This document shows, in pieces, positions 1-11,500 of a stretch of DNA of 64,000 bases. A program made the position numbers and the translations under genes. Below the pieces are notes generated by a model. It was not told where the DNA came from. It saw only the letters and a program-made list of their open reading frames with translations, and made no database searches. The stretch is taken from positions 496,001-560,000 of the forward strand of contig CAUEEP010000916.1 in NCBI GenBank assembly GCA_958450365.1, written 5' to 3'. Position 1 is the first letter of the stretch. Every line of letters starts with the position of its first letter. This DNA comes from Mesorhabditis belari (taxonomy: Eukaryota > Nematoda > Chromadorea > Rhabditida > Rhabditidae).

Positions 1-1
1 G

Positions 2-657
2 CGCCCTTTGAAGACAAAAACCGCAAAAGAAGTTGTAGAGAACCTTGGGATGCTATTTGGAAATACTTGCAGAAAGAGATAGTGCCCGTTCAAGTCTAAT
101 AAAACAAGCCGACAAGATGTTACAAGCGTCTAAAGAGAGGTTCTTTTATGATCGTTTTTCGGTTTCACCTAATGTGCACAATTAGATTTCAACCTTTGGA
201 TGTTGGAAAGCACGTAAGAATTCCAATTAATCCGGTTGATCGACCAAAAATTGGCCACCGAAATCTTTTGGGCGTTGTCACTGAAGGTTTGTTTCGATTA
301 AATTCACTTAAACCATTTTTTTAAAGCAATCGATGGGCTTTACACGATTGGGACGGCGAATGGGACTCTACCACAGAAGTTTTCAAGAAATCAACTCTAT
401 CCTTGTGAGACGAACTTCCTTGTTATTGCTGATGTGCCGGAATGTTCAACTTCCTTTCGTGCCGCCATCGGTGATTCTTCTATTCACGGGAAACAAGGTA
501 AGTAACTATAACTTTATTTCATTTTTTGCGTGTTCCATTAGGCCATAAACATTGCTTATGTGCTGGAAAATGCTCATCCAATCGATGTTCGTGCAAAAAG
601 GATGGCCGACTCTGCAATTCAAGATGTCACAATAGCCTAAGCTGCAAAAATAAATAG
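2..657 (+). pseudogene. Decayed 3' end of an integrase-type (Ginger/KRBA2-like) transposon gene
   Basis: Several conserved pieces of a DDE-integrase transposon protein lie in order but in shifting frames. About 2-76 encodes an integrase-core-like stretch (RPLKTKTAKEVVENLGMLF). About 81-186, in another frame, resembles the segment after the catalytic core (SLIKQADKMLQASKERF) and ends at a TAG. 189-284 (DVGKHVRIPIN...RNLLGVV) and about 332-499 (GLYTIGTANGTL...SRNQLYPCETN) look like the C-terminal beta domain. The exon from about 543 encodes a cysteine-rich CXC tail (CLCAGKCSSNRCSCKKDG...) ending at TAG 655-657. Family knowledge: integrase-like proteins of the KRBA2/SCAND3/Ginger group carry this order, some with CXC tails. 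The catalytic core between the first two pieces is missing, so the copy is internally deleted and truncated by the window edge. The family assignment is from motif memory only. Confidence 0.55.
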
Positions 658-1400
658 AAATTTTTAACTCGTTCGTTGTTGTTGTTAGTTTTTTGTTGTT
701 ATATGTTGTAATTTTGCATCTATTCTGTTAACGCTAATAAATTGTTTCATAGTTGGGTTTTCTTTTCAGAAAAAGACAATAAAATTTCCTTGAAAAGCGC
801 AGAAAATTGCAAAAACGCTTAAGAACATATATTAAACATGTTTATATTATTGTTCAATCTATATAAGACGTCCGATTTAGATTCAATCTAAATCGGACGT
901 CCGATATAGACTGTAATCTAAATCGGACGTCCGCGATAAGTTCAATCTAAATCGGACGGAAATCTAAATCGGACACAACATATATATATGCTTTATTCAG
1001 TTGAATAGCGACAAAACAAAATCACAATAATTACCCGGGACATCACTCAAAACACACCCAAACGATAAATAGATACCTCAAGAAAGAAGCGCAGAGTTGC
1101 ACAAAAATATTTCAATCTTTCAAAGATACCTGAAATTTCTGTGCCTTTTAAGGTACGAAATGAGTAGTCGAAAAGTCTTTTAGTTTCTTGTAAATAGAGT
1201 GATCAAAAAAAAGTTCCCACACACTTTACAAAAGAAGCTTCATTTTTTAGCTAAAACCCAGATCGAAATTTGACTTACTATATAGTATCATGAAGCTGAA
1301 ATTCTGGAGAGCATTTCTACACTTAAACCATCCCGATCAGAGCCAAAGAAGCATTGTAGGGTGCTGTAGGGTGCTGGAGGCAAACTGCCATGGCGCTCAC
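658..1400. other. Intergenic AT-rich stretch
   Basis: No coding signal seen apart from a short array of an 18-bp word near 866-975. The sequence around 1200-1400 is unremarkable. Confidence 0.5.
866..975. repeat. Short tandem/inverted array of ATCTAAATCGGACGTCCG
   Basis: The word atctaaatcggac(gtccg) recurs four or five times, once in inverted orientation at the left edge (gtccgatttagat), so the first two copies form a hairpin. Confidence 0.75.
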
Positions 1401-1407
1401 CTACACT

Positions 1408-1828
1408 ACTGGACAATGAAATATGATATTTGAAAAACGATCGTCACTTTCGCGCGTCTGTAACTCCCCTTGTCTTTGATTTAAACCTTTTTTTTTATAA
1501 ATTTTTTGAAAGCTTTTTCAAGGGCTTTTTGTTTTTTTTTTGGGTAATTTTTTTTTTTTAATTCAAAAATTTTTTTTTCAGGGGGGTTCCACCACCTAAA
1601 AAAAAAGAAAAAGAAAAAAAAAAAAAAAGGGGTGGGGTTCCTTTCTTTTTTTGGGTGGGATTAGAAAAAAATACCGTATTTCTAAAAATTAATATTACCA
1701 TTGTGTAGCCCTTGAAAAGAGCTTTCAGAAAATGTATAACACTAATAGTTTAAACTCAAAGACATGGGAGTTACAGACGCGCGAAAGTGACGATCGTTTT
1801 TCAAATATCATATTTCATTGTCCAGTAC
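1408..1828. repeat. Foldback element, arms about 85 bp
   Basis: The left arm (tactggacaatgaaatatga...gcgcgtctgtaactcc) reappears as its reverse complement at about 1745-1828 (ggagttacagacgcgcgaaag...ttcattgtccagta). The middle is poly-T and poly-A rich. No coding capacity; a MITE-like or foldback element. Confidence 0.85.
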
Positions 1829-1965
1829 CGTATTTGAACCAGTATTCAATTGAAACATCCTTCAAAAAGCCTTTTTAAATTTACACTTTTTTTTACACGT
1901 TTTAAGTAACATTTCAATTGTTATTTTAAAAGAATAAAATCTCTTGTGAAAATAAAGACGTAAAA

Positions 1966-2187
1966 TACCGTGTTCTTTCTGATAGTAGTGCACCCCGGCG
2001 AGCCGAATTGATGACGATTTTACGGTTTCCAAGCTTTTTGCAGAAGCTCAACACTCAAATCCCCCACTAAGATCTCATCGTCAGCTACATTTTCCGACCC
2101 CACATCGATAGGTTCTCATAAGCGCTTTTCGAGATTTCGAGCAATTTAGGCAACGCTCTGGGTGCATTACTATTAGAGAGAATAAGT
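1966..2187. repeat. Family A MITE copy 1 (CTAATAGTAGTGCACC termini)
   Basis: About 220-bp element starting near tagtagtgcaccccgg and ending near gcattactattagagag, with the conserved inner segment gatctcatcgtcagctacattttccgacc. At least seven more copies lie in this window. Confidence 0.85.
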
Positions 2188-2365
2188 ATTTGCTTAAAAT
2201 TATCGAAATAATTATTTGTCCGAGATCAACACACCCTAGTCATTTGATAGCCCTGAATCTCCTCTTTAAAACTAATATGAAGTTATCGAGAACTTTCTGC
2301 AAAAAAAAAGAAGAAAACTCCTTAAAAATTTAAGCAAACACCAAAAATAATTGTTATTAATACAG

Positions 2366-2586
2366 CTGTATTTTCTCTAATAGTAGTGCACCCCGGCGAG
2401 CCGAGTTGATCACTATTTTACAGTTCCCAAGCTTTCACAGAAGCTCAACACTCTCATCCCCCACTAGATCTAATCGTCAGCTACATTTTCCGACCCCACA
2501 TCGATAGGTTCTGATAAGCGCTTTTCGAGATTTCGAGCAATTTAGGCGAAGCTTTGGGTACACTACTATTAGAGAGAATACAGTAG
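2366..2586. repeat. Family A MITE copy 2
   Basis: Near-identical to the copy at 1966-2187 and in the same orientation, 180 bp downstream. The termini read tgtattttctctaatagtag and tactattagagagaataca. Confidence 0.88.
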
Positions 2587-3021
2587 ATTGGAGACAAACT
2601 AGAGAAGGTTACGGTAGTTGAGAAAGTTTGCATGTTTTAGAAAATGAATTAGCGAAATGTTTAGAAGCAGAATGGTTGGGAAATTAAAGTAGTAGGCTAT
2701 CTGGCTTACGTAAAATCATTCAAGATTTCATTGAAACCACCAAAAATCTCGGTTTGCCTCGAATGCAGTGCAAGACTTCTTGAAAAGGCTGTAAATTTCT
2801 GATTTGAGGGATTTACTTATAGAAATAATCATCAAAATATCACCTTCAAAATACTATAAAACACGGGAAATTTTGTTTTAGCTTTCATTTAGAAAATCAA
2901 TTATTTACAAGTGTGCGGGGAACTTTTTGATCACCTTATAGACAAAATTTCTTTTTTTTTTTTATTATTTTTACCCTAATAATTACTTGTTCTCAAATAT
3001 TTCCAATAAGAAAATATTTAG

Positions 3022-4653
3022 AGCCGTCAAAGACTGCACCTATGTGTTGCATGTGGCCTCACCGATTGGCCAAGGCGCTTCACAGGCATTCATCGATGCC
3101 GCCGTTCGAGGAGCAACCAGCGTCCTTCGAGTGAGCAAAGCGAAAATGCTAATAAAGACAAAGCTCTATTTCTTTTTGTCAAAAATCGTTTACCATCACA
3201 AAAACCATTAACTTTAGGCTTGTGGAAATGAACCACAAGCCATTTACCGTCAACTTTAGGCTTGTGGAAATGAACCGTCTGTGAAAAAAGTCGTACAAAC
3301 CAGTAGCACGATGGCCATTTGCGGTGAGGGAATTTTAGTTTTGAAAACTCTTAAATTCAAAATTGCATCAAAAATTTAGATTTTTTTTTCAATACAATAA
3401 TCGAAATGATTTTTTTTAGATGGCAACAATCCACCAAAATCCAAGTATGACGAGACGGATTGGACACCGATTGAGCTACAGGTTTGCTTGTTGAAGCTAT
3501 TCAAAAACTTTCAAAAGAAATTTTTCCTTCAGAACTCCGGCTGGTACACGCAAAGCAAGGTGCTGGCCGAGAGAGCCGCGTGGGAATTGTGGAAGAGTGG
3601 AGAGCTGAAGAACAAGTGAGCTGAGAGCAGAAATGATGATTGGGATCGGCTGATTAGCCGAATTGTTTCCCAAAGCAGTACAACTGTGCAAATAGCTCTC
3701 ATTTCCAGGTTTGACTTCACCGTGATCAACCCGGGCTTCATCGTCGGCCCGCCATTGACCGACTCGACCGGGTCGAGCATGACGGTGAGTGGAAAACCCG
3801 TGAAACACTGTAGCTCACTTCAGGGGCACTTAAGAATTCAAGAAAACAATGTAATCGAATAGTAAACATTATTCCTTGCGCAGAATACATTCGACACACC
3901 TGTAGACCTTTTTTCAGTTAGCCATTCACATAATGACAAAACCGGTGATTCCAGTCTTGAACCCCAACTCGATCGATGTTCGCGATGTGGCTGAGGTTTG
4001 TTCTAATTACTTGCGATCGTTTATATTTATTATTCTCAAGTCTAGGCTCATATCCGCGCCATGGAACGACCCGAGACAAACGGACATCGAATTATTGTCG
4101 CTGACGGGGCCCCGATCACTCTGAAAGAGTATGGACTCCAGCTGAAGAAAGTTTTTGGGCCACTGGGTGGGTAAATGGTTTTATGTAAAGCTTGATTAGG
4201 CATTAAATGTGGAGTTCAAGAAAAAATGAATCTCATCTAGGCTATTGTCCGGCAACAACCGTTCTCCCGCAGTTCGTCATTTGGATTGCCTCGTTTTTTG
4301 TCGGTGATGCCGGACAACTGATGAAGATGCAATTCGATAAGCGGGTTGACAACACAAAGGTTGTCAGAAAACAAAAAGACTTTACATGTCTTAACAATTT
4401 CACTAGATTTTATACAAAACGCTTACATGTGTTTCCAGTTTTTTTGAGGCTATATTTGATGGCTCGGATTCAGCCATCAAAACATCAAAACTGAACAACA
4501 TTCTAACAAAATTCTCAGATGCAAGAACTGCTGGGAATGAACTCTTGGAGAAATCCGCTCGACGGAATGGTCGATATGGTCGACGAATTGATCGAGAGAG
4601 GACTCATCAAGAAAACGGAAAAATGGGAACAGACGAGACGAAGAAATAAGTGA
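3022..4653 (+). CDS. Extended SDR, dihydroflavonol reductase-like (N-terminus not found)
   Basis: An NAD(P)-dependent reductase of the dihydroflavonol/cinnamoyl-CoA reductase-like group. Nine frame-consistent exons: 3022-3130, 3260-3323, 3420-3481, 3533-3615, 3709-3784, 3918-3995, 4046-4166, 4241-4359 and 4519-4653 (TGA), giving 281 visible residues. Seen: AVKDCTYVLHVASPI (end of the Rossmann half), VKKVVQTSSTMAI (strand with the catalytic-serine region), YTQSKVLAE (YxxxK catalytic pair), and VINPGFIVGPPLTDS (substrate-side strand typical of extended SDRs). The expected first 60-80 residues with the GxxGxxG nucleotide-binding loop are absent from the 2.3 kb upstream, which holds only MITEs. 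The gene is therefore either N-terminally truncated or has a first intron reaching beyond the transposon relic. Substrate unknown. Confidence 0.85.
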
Positions 4654-4819
4654 TGATTGCTTTGTGTACAGTAAATATTTGTTAGTGAAAAGTTCATAAA
4701 TCTTTTTTGCAATTTTACTTTACTCATAAAACTAAAAACAGTGTTTGCATTGTAATTGTACATTGTACATTGTAATTTTTAGTTGTATATGCATTGTAAG
4801 TTCAAAATCATCTGTTTTA

Positions 4820-5134
4820 GTTGATGTTATTGCCGGACATGGTCGAGTAGATGACCGTTTTGCGTTTTGCGATAGCCAATTTGAAAGACATCGCTGAATA
4901 GTTAACAACAGAACGTGTTTCAAATAGAGAGTCATAGTTACCTCAATGGGTGACAGCTACGTGACAGCGGAAAGGACTGGGAATTTTTGGTTCCGTGGCT
5001 TCATTACTCTCAAAAGAGTAGACCCTTTTCCAGACGACACTCAACTCCAGCACGACGTGGATCTCTTCGAATCGATGTTCAAGCAGCTACCAGAAAAGTT
5101 ACGAACTATATTTAATTTCTCGATAGTCTTATGA
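4820..5134. other. Unassigned exon-like region
   Basis: This stretch is less AT-rich than its flanks and is open on the + strand at 4946-5134 (62 codons). On the - strand, plausible splice signals (gtaact donor at about 4941-4936, tattcag acceptor near 4890) frame it, but the phases do not give an open spliced frame. I recognise no family. It could be an exon of a small gene, or non-coding. Confidence 0.2.
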
Positions 5135-5139
5135 CGAAA

Positions 5140-5530
5140 GCTCATCATTCCAATTTATTTCCTTCTTTCACTTTATTGATGCATATCCTTTGATTTTTCT
5201 TGTGTCAATTATAACTTTTTTATCAAAACATTTAACAATCCAAGTGGATGATAGCTTAGAAACCAAAAAGAAAACGATTCAACCCCAAAAAATTGAAAAG
5301 ACCATACGTTTAAACGAAAAATAGATAACATCATCTTTCAAATGATACGCGTAAATGGCTTTCTACAACAAAAGTAAAATCCGTGAATGCGTCAAAAAAT
5401 AAGAGAAATGGAAACAGCAAATTGGCTTTCGAGATCTAACCTATCGACAAAAAAGAGGAAGTAATTTAGAGCTGATACCAAAAGATGGTAAATGTGTTAA
5501 AAATAGAAAATGCCTTTGATAGTTGAGAAG
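5140..5530. other. Intergenic, probable 3' UTR of the TIAR gene
   Basis: AT-rich, no coding signal. It lies immediately downstream of the stop codon of the minus-strand RNA-binding protein gene. Confidence 0.45.
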
Positions 5531-5531
5531 T

Positions 5532-8066
5532 TTATTGCTGACCAGCACCGGCGCCTGCACCACCGCCGCCAGCACCTTGACCCTGCTGTCGGTAATAGCT
5601 AAAATTGAAATAGAAACGTTTCTTCAACGAAAACCCTACTTAGCCCATTGCTGTTGATATTGTGGATTGTTGTAATATTGCTGGTAGTACTGTTGATAGT
5701 TGTAGTTCGGGTTTGCACCTGCACCTGCACCTGCACCAGCACCAGCGCCAGCACCCCCTTGTCCATAGTTACCAGAAGTTGGAAATCCAGCTCCACTTTG
5801 CAGGGCACCGTAACCATATCCGTAGCCTGCTCCACGACCAGCACCAGGGACATACTAAAAATATGATTAAACGCGTTGCAGCTCAAAAACTCACATCAGT
5901 TTTTCCCCAACTGCAGCGAACTGGAGATCCGCAAACATCTTTTCCGTTCATCTCAATGATTGCACGACAAGCCGCATCTTTGCTGTCAAAGCGAACAAAT
6001 GAGTATCCCTAAAGATACACTATATCAAATCATTAATAAAGCGTACAGACCTGAGCCTTGAAAACACGAATCTCTTCAATGCTGCCAAATTGTTGGAAGA
6101 TCGCGCGAATATCATCATCTAAAGTTGATACTATTTATAAACACGAAAAAATATTAACCAGTGACATCAGGGCCAATGTTTCCAATGTAAACCGACATAT
6201 TTTCCGGGGTAGTCTGATTGTAAACGTCATCGTAACTCATTGATTGAGCTTGCTAAACAAAAGATTAAATAAATTAATGATTTTAACAAAATAAACCCTA
6301 TGATGATGAACTGGAGGTCCGCCGCTAAAGCCAAATCCACTCTCATTTGGCTTTCTAGTGGCCCAATTCGTGCGAATCGTGCGTCTGCCCAGCCATTGTC
6401 CATTCATCTGATCGATCGCCCGTTCAGCTTCATCTCTTTTTGGATAGGAGACAAAGCCATATCCTTTTGATTTCAACGTTCCTGGGTCTCGAATCACTTT
6501 GACATCACTAATAAAAAATGTTTAGTGAAAAGATTTATAAACTTACGAGACTTCTCCAAATGGCACGAAGGCTTCCTTTAGAGACTTGTTGTCGATTTCA
6601 GGGCTTAGATCGCCGACAAAAACATGAAAATGCTTGCTGGTGTCGACTTTCACAGTTTGTTGTCCAGGTTCAGTAGCCCAGTTGACTTTCAGTTCCTAAA
6701 ATAAAAATTAATCAAAAGATTTTAATGTCTTAGCCTTACCCTTTCAAGAAGCACTCGTCGATTCATCACGCTCAATGCGCTAGCAGCTTGTTCATGATCT
6801 TGAAATTCCACAAAAGCGTACGGATCGGTATGATTCTAAATACAACAATGAAGAGGATGATTCAAGTTTGACTTGCGCTTTCCCCAAACTTACCTGCCAT
6901 TTGTAAAAACCCCCCTTAGTAAATCTCTGATACTCTTACAATAGACGCGCGTCCTATTAATGCGGGAATAATAAGAAAAAAAGAAATGAGCAAAATGATA
7001 CTCAGGTCATGTCGTTTTCCCGATCTGCACAGGTGCGTAGTGCCCTTCTCGACGCCACGACAATCTAGAGAAGCGGGGATTGTGCTTCAATTAGTCGAAT
7101 TTATAAATGAAATAAATAATAAAATAAGAAAAAAGTAAAACGCAAGAAGTTACCGCGCGACCCGGCCTGAAACGATGACATTAAGCTACGAAAAACTTAC
7201 ATCATAGATCACTTTCGTCTTTGCGACAGCGGCGACTTGGCCAAATAAAGTAGCGAGAAACTCCTCTGTGATAGTTGGATCGAGATTGCCCACATATCTA
7301 AAAACAAAGAATTATTCAAGGGGTTCGAGTTTCAATAATTGTGATCACACTTGCTTAAAAGCTTACTATTCTAGCTCAAATTTTGAACGCTTTAGAAAAA
7401 TTCACCGTACTCTGGGCTTTGGGAAGGGGGGCACTTTCTTTTCAGCAAAATCATTTTTCCTGGGATAATTGATGACGCTGATCACGAAAGTTCTTTTTAA
7501 GGCAATTTAGTAATGGAAAAGTGTCCGTTTTTAAAACTCAAGATACTATAGTAGTAGTTGAAGGGGGAGCAAAATCTTTTTTCGCCAAATGAGCTGATTT
7601 TTTGCACCCAGGGGTTTTGCTGAATCGATCGGTGATGGTGTTACACAACATTTCGTAACTTTTCATAACATTCAAGGCTTCTATATTTGCCTAGGCTTTG
7701 GCTTCGCACCTTAGAGGCACGTGGCTTCTAAGGTGCGCGGTCAAAGCCTAGGTAAATATAGGCGCCTATAGTATTATAGTCAAAAACCCCTGGGTGCAAA
7801 AAAAAAAGTACATTTGGCAAAAAAAATTTGCAAACATCGGTATTATTTTCTAGCCTAATTTAATACAAAACTCTGGTTCAAATTTTAAAAAAGTTCAGTA
7901 AAAAAGCAGCTCACAAAGTTCTTGGCAAATCGTCAGCGGTTCCGACGTGAAAGCCGGCGCTCTGTGCAGCAGCATAGTGAGTGCGTGGGTTGTAGGCGCC
8001 CTCCTCGTATCCGTAAGCATATGGATTGAATCCACCAGCACCAGCACCCTGTTGGTAATAGGCCAT
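5532..8066 (-). CDS. tiar-1: TIA-1/TIAR-type RNA-binding protein, three RRMs
   Basis: RNA-binding protein of the TIA-1/TIAR group, which binds U-rich RNA and acts in splicing, translational silencing and stress granules. Exons from the 5' end: 8066-7915, 7297-7201, 6835-6740, 6695-6547, 6507-6297, 6252-6159, 6118-6051, 6008-5895, 5854-5640, 5598-5532. They join in frame to 1263 nt, 420 residues. RRM1 starts [13 protein letters not shown] and has YAFVEF as RNP1. RRM2 has [10 protein letters not shown] and KGYGFVSY, followed by the diagnostic [21 protein letters not shown]3 has [11 protein letters not shown] and GYSFVRF and ends RCSWGKT. The N-terminus and the C-terminal tail are Gly/Ala/Tyr/Gln-rich (GAGAGAG, NYNQ-like runs), a low-complexity tail typical of this family. 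A splice acceptor lies 11 nt before the ATG, which fits trans-splicing. The gene symbol is by orthology from memory. Confidence 0.95.
7560..7830. repeat. Foldback element in TIAR intron 1
   Basis: An inverted repeat with a perfect-looking core: ctatatttgcctaggctttg...caaagcctaggtaaatatag, flanked by ttgcacccaggggttt...aaacccctgggtgcaa. No coding capacity. Confidence 0.8.
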
Positions 8067-8077
8067 GTTGGATGATT

Positions 8078-8086
8078 CTAAAAGCG
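8078..8086 (-). promoter_or_regulatory. Probable trans-splice acceptor of the TIAR gene
   Basis: Reverse complement reads cgcttttag followed by AATCATCCAAC and the ATG at 8066. A 3' splice site 11 nt before the start codon, with no upstream exon evident, is the pattern of a spliced-leader acceptor. A cis-spliced 5' UTR intron is the alternative. Confidence 0.5.
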
Positions 8087-8534
8087 TAAGTACAGTTTAA
8101 TACAAAAGCTTGGGAAACAAAAAGAATTTCTTCAAGAAAACAACATTAAAAAAAACGTGTCTTGGGAGAAAATGAAGCCGCGACGCAAGCGATTATCAAA
8201 ATCGCAAACGGAATAAGGAGGGTACGGTGGGAAAAGCGCGTTTTAGGGCGCGGCTAAGTACATAATTTGCCAGAAAGGGTAAAAATCTCGCTGTCAGAAG
8301 GGATAACGACTAAAAACGTAACAGACTCGAATCATTGTATTCTAAACTTGTAGGAGGAGCCAACGTTGGTAAAATCATGTGCATCCCTTGAATTTTAATG
8401 AAAAAAGCTCTCGTGACCTTGCCAAATCAAAATTTTTGAGAGAAAAGTCATAGAAAAAGAGACGCTTTTGTTCGAAACGATAACTGATACTGATAACTGG
8501 GTAATCGGGCACGATTTTTTCATAAACTATACAA

Positions 8535-11500
8535 ATGTTGTGGATATTGTTGCTGGGATGTGTTGTGCTCGTGGAAGGTCAGCGTGGGAGTTTCAGGTGA
8601 ATGAGAAAGCTTTGAAAAAGTTTTGAGAATATTTGCTGTCAACTTGCATTTTAGAAATTTCTACCGTAAATACTGTAATAATACCCCACCGCCCCCGTAC
8701 AGTCGCGTAGTCGCAAAAGTCTTTTAGTATTTCATTTTTTTCAAAGCGCCCGTACTTTCAAAAATGCGTCTTTGGTATCAACAAATAGCTGAAATTCAGG
8801 GCTATTTTTTGATACCAAAGATAATGACGGCGCGGAGTGTTGCGTAGTCTAGCTTTGAACGCGTTTTTCTCGACACTGGTTTATGCTACAATGCGCGCTT
8901 AGGTATCAAAAAATAGCCCTGAATTTCAGCTATTTTTTGATAACTAAGCGCGCATTCTAGCATAAGCCAGTGTCGAGAAAAACTCGTTCAAAGCTAGACT
9001 ACGCAATACTCCGCACCGTCATTATGAGGTGGAGTACTATTACAGTATTTACGGTATGTGCAAATTTGTTCGGTTCTTTGGTGGTTGGGAGGGCCACTTT
9101 TATCCTGGCTTAGTTGAATCTAATGTTTTGAGTGGTTAGATCTTTTATCTATTCTAGGGTAATCAAATATGCTTATACTTTTAGAGCATTTACAACATGT
9201 TTCAATTATCATATTGCCGCTTTTATTTGATTTTCAAGTGTAAGCAGCTTTGTGGTAGCGTTTGGTGGTTAAAGTACATGAGATTAGGCTAGAATTGCCA
9301 AAAACTTGCTAAAATAGTCACCAATCTATTAAGCATATTTAATTACCCTAGAATAGATAAAAGATTCAACCACTCAAAACATTAGTTCCAACTAAGCCAG
9401 GATAAAAGTGCCCCTCCCAACCACCAAAGTGCCATTTGTTCATATAAAAAAACGAAGTGCTAGCAAAAGAGCCGCGTTTTTTGCGCCAAAATCCTTTGCG
9501 CCAATTTCATTTACGCCGAGTATCATTTGCGCCAAATTTGCGCTTATAAAAATCACAATGACAAATCACTTTTCCCCAACTTTTAACCAACTTTTTTTTT
9601 CAGTTTTCTGCTTCACAATTTTAGCTCTTAATGTTTTCAATTAGAAAAAAAACATTTAAATACCTATACAGACCCCAAAAATAATAATTTTTATGTCCCC
9701 GACTGGGCTTAGGACAGCTTTCTCCCAAGATTTTTTCAGTTTTCTCGATGCCATTTTGCCATTTTCAGATCCGGTGAAGGCGGCAAAATAGCGAACATCG
9801 TCGACAAGGAAAAACTGAAATAATATAAATGTTCAATCATAGTTTCTAGGAAAATGTGTTGAAAAGTGCAAATGTGGCGTAAATGATACATGACGCAAAA
9901 AATTTGGCGCTTTTGCTAGCACCTCAAAGAAAACTTCAGTCAAAGCTCGTCGAGTGATTTGCGAGAGGTTGAGATGTCCCGCTATATGAGACGAATGGAT
10001 CAGTGGAAAGCGCAACGAGAGGCTTATAAACAGTAAAGGTCCAAAATTTACAGTAGAAACCCAATTCTAGACTTGTGCAAGCCCAACGCGATCGCTACTA
10101 CCAGGATTACTTTGATCGAATGAAAGAATATGGAAGAACAGTGGAGAGACAAAGGTTTCAAACAAAAAAAATACTTTATTGATTGATTAGAGTTGCAGAT
10201 ATGTGCAGTTATTGCAAAAGCAAGCGCAGGAGCGGGCGAAACTCGAGGAATCGATGAAATATTGGGGAGTGGGTGGAGTACCGGAAGGGATGAGAAGCGA
10301 GGTGCGGTAGATACAAATGAGCAACTCCGATAATCACTTGCAACTCAACTCGGGTAGAAACTTTAAAGTGTGACTGGCTACCGTAACCCGTAACCCAATT
10401 AGATAGATTTTACAGTACCCACAAAGAGTTTGGTGCTTTAGTTACTGTAATTAGTTCAGTGTAGTTCAATTAACCCAAAGATAGAAAGCGCAAAAAAGAA
10501 CAAACCTATATGGAAAGATTTGGCCCGAATTACGGTAGCTGGTCATGCACATAGATTTGAGCCAGGTTACGGTACCCGGAGCACGTTTTAGAGTCGTTAC
10601 CCGTTTTAGAGTTTTAGAGTCGTTACTATACATTTCGAGTGTCCCCCCTGTGTCCCCCTTTTGCCCCCCTAAGTGTCCCCCTCAAAGTGTCCCCTTTTTG
10701 TCCCCCTAAAGTATCCCCCTATTTTTTTTCATATCAAATCACAACTTTTTGCTCTCCAAATGTGCTTTTTAAATTTTTCCGTTTAAGATGTTTCGAGTTC
10801 GATGCATTTGCCGATCATTGAGTTTAAAAAGTTAAAGCACATTTGGAGAGCAAAAAGTTGTGATTTGATATGAAAAAAATAGGGGGACACTAGGGGGGGA
10901 CACTTTAGGGGGACAAAAAGGGGACACTTTGAGGGGGGACACTTAGGGGGGCAAAAGGGGGACACAGGGGGGACACTCGAAATGTATAGTCGTTACCCGA
11001 ATTGGTGTTTAAGTTTAAGTTTTGGAAAAGCGGAAAATATTCATTAAACTGCTACAATACCCTTTCAATCTCTAATGCTCAAAACAAAATATTCAGCCAG
11101 CATCACCCCGTCCTAGTGATCCCTTCGGCGCCAATGTGGGCATGCGTGAATCTCTGTGGGCTCATCGGTGAAGGAAACATTTACTCAAGCACTTTTGTTT
11201 TTTGTGCACAACTTTTTCTAACATTTTCTCAATAAATGACTTTGCATGGTGGAGGAGGTATAACAGCTTTATTGACATAGAAATAGGTGCAACAGGCAAC
11301 TTCTGGGCAACGACAAAGCTTGGAAACAATCACTCGTGACTCGACAGCTCTGCAATCATTGTGCCAAAGGTTAGTGAGACAAAAGGGGGAAAAATTTGAA
11401 CCGGATTCTTTAGATTCTAGATTAGATGACGCTAGGATTCTTTAGATTTAGGTTGAGAGCGTAAAGCGAGTAACCGGAGCGTGCTTTAGAGCAGCTACCC

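Noticed and set aside
333..548. 71-codon + frame MGFTRLGRRMGLYHRSF
   Set aside because: Off-frame reading of the integrase-type relic; the conserved text is in another frame (GLYTIGTANGTL).
5599..6012. Frames opposite the TIAR exons at 5599-6012 (Thr/Cys-rich)
   Set aside because: Antisense or shifted readings of the Gly/Ala-rich TIAR tail.
6896..7190. Possible RNA gene in TIAR intron 2 (cgatctgcacaggtgcgtag... region)
   Set aside because: No recognised snRNA, spliced-leader or tRNA boxes. It looks like a decayed repeat with a ctctgatactcttacaatag end related to family G.
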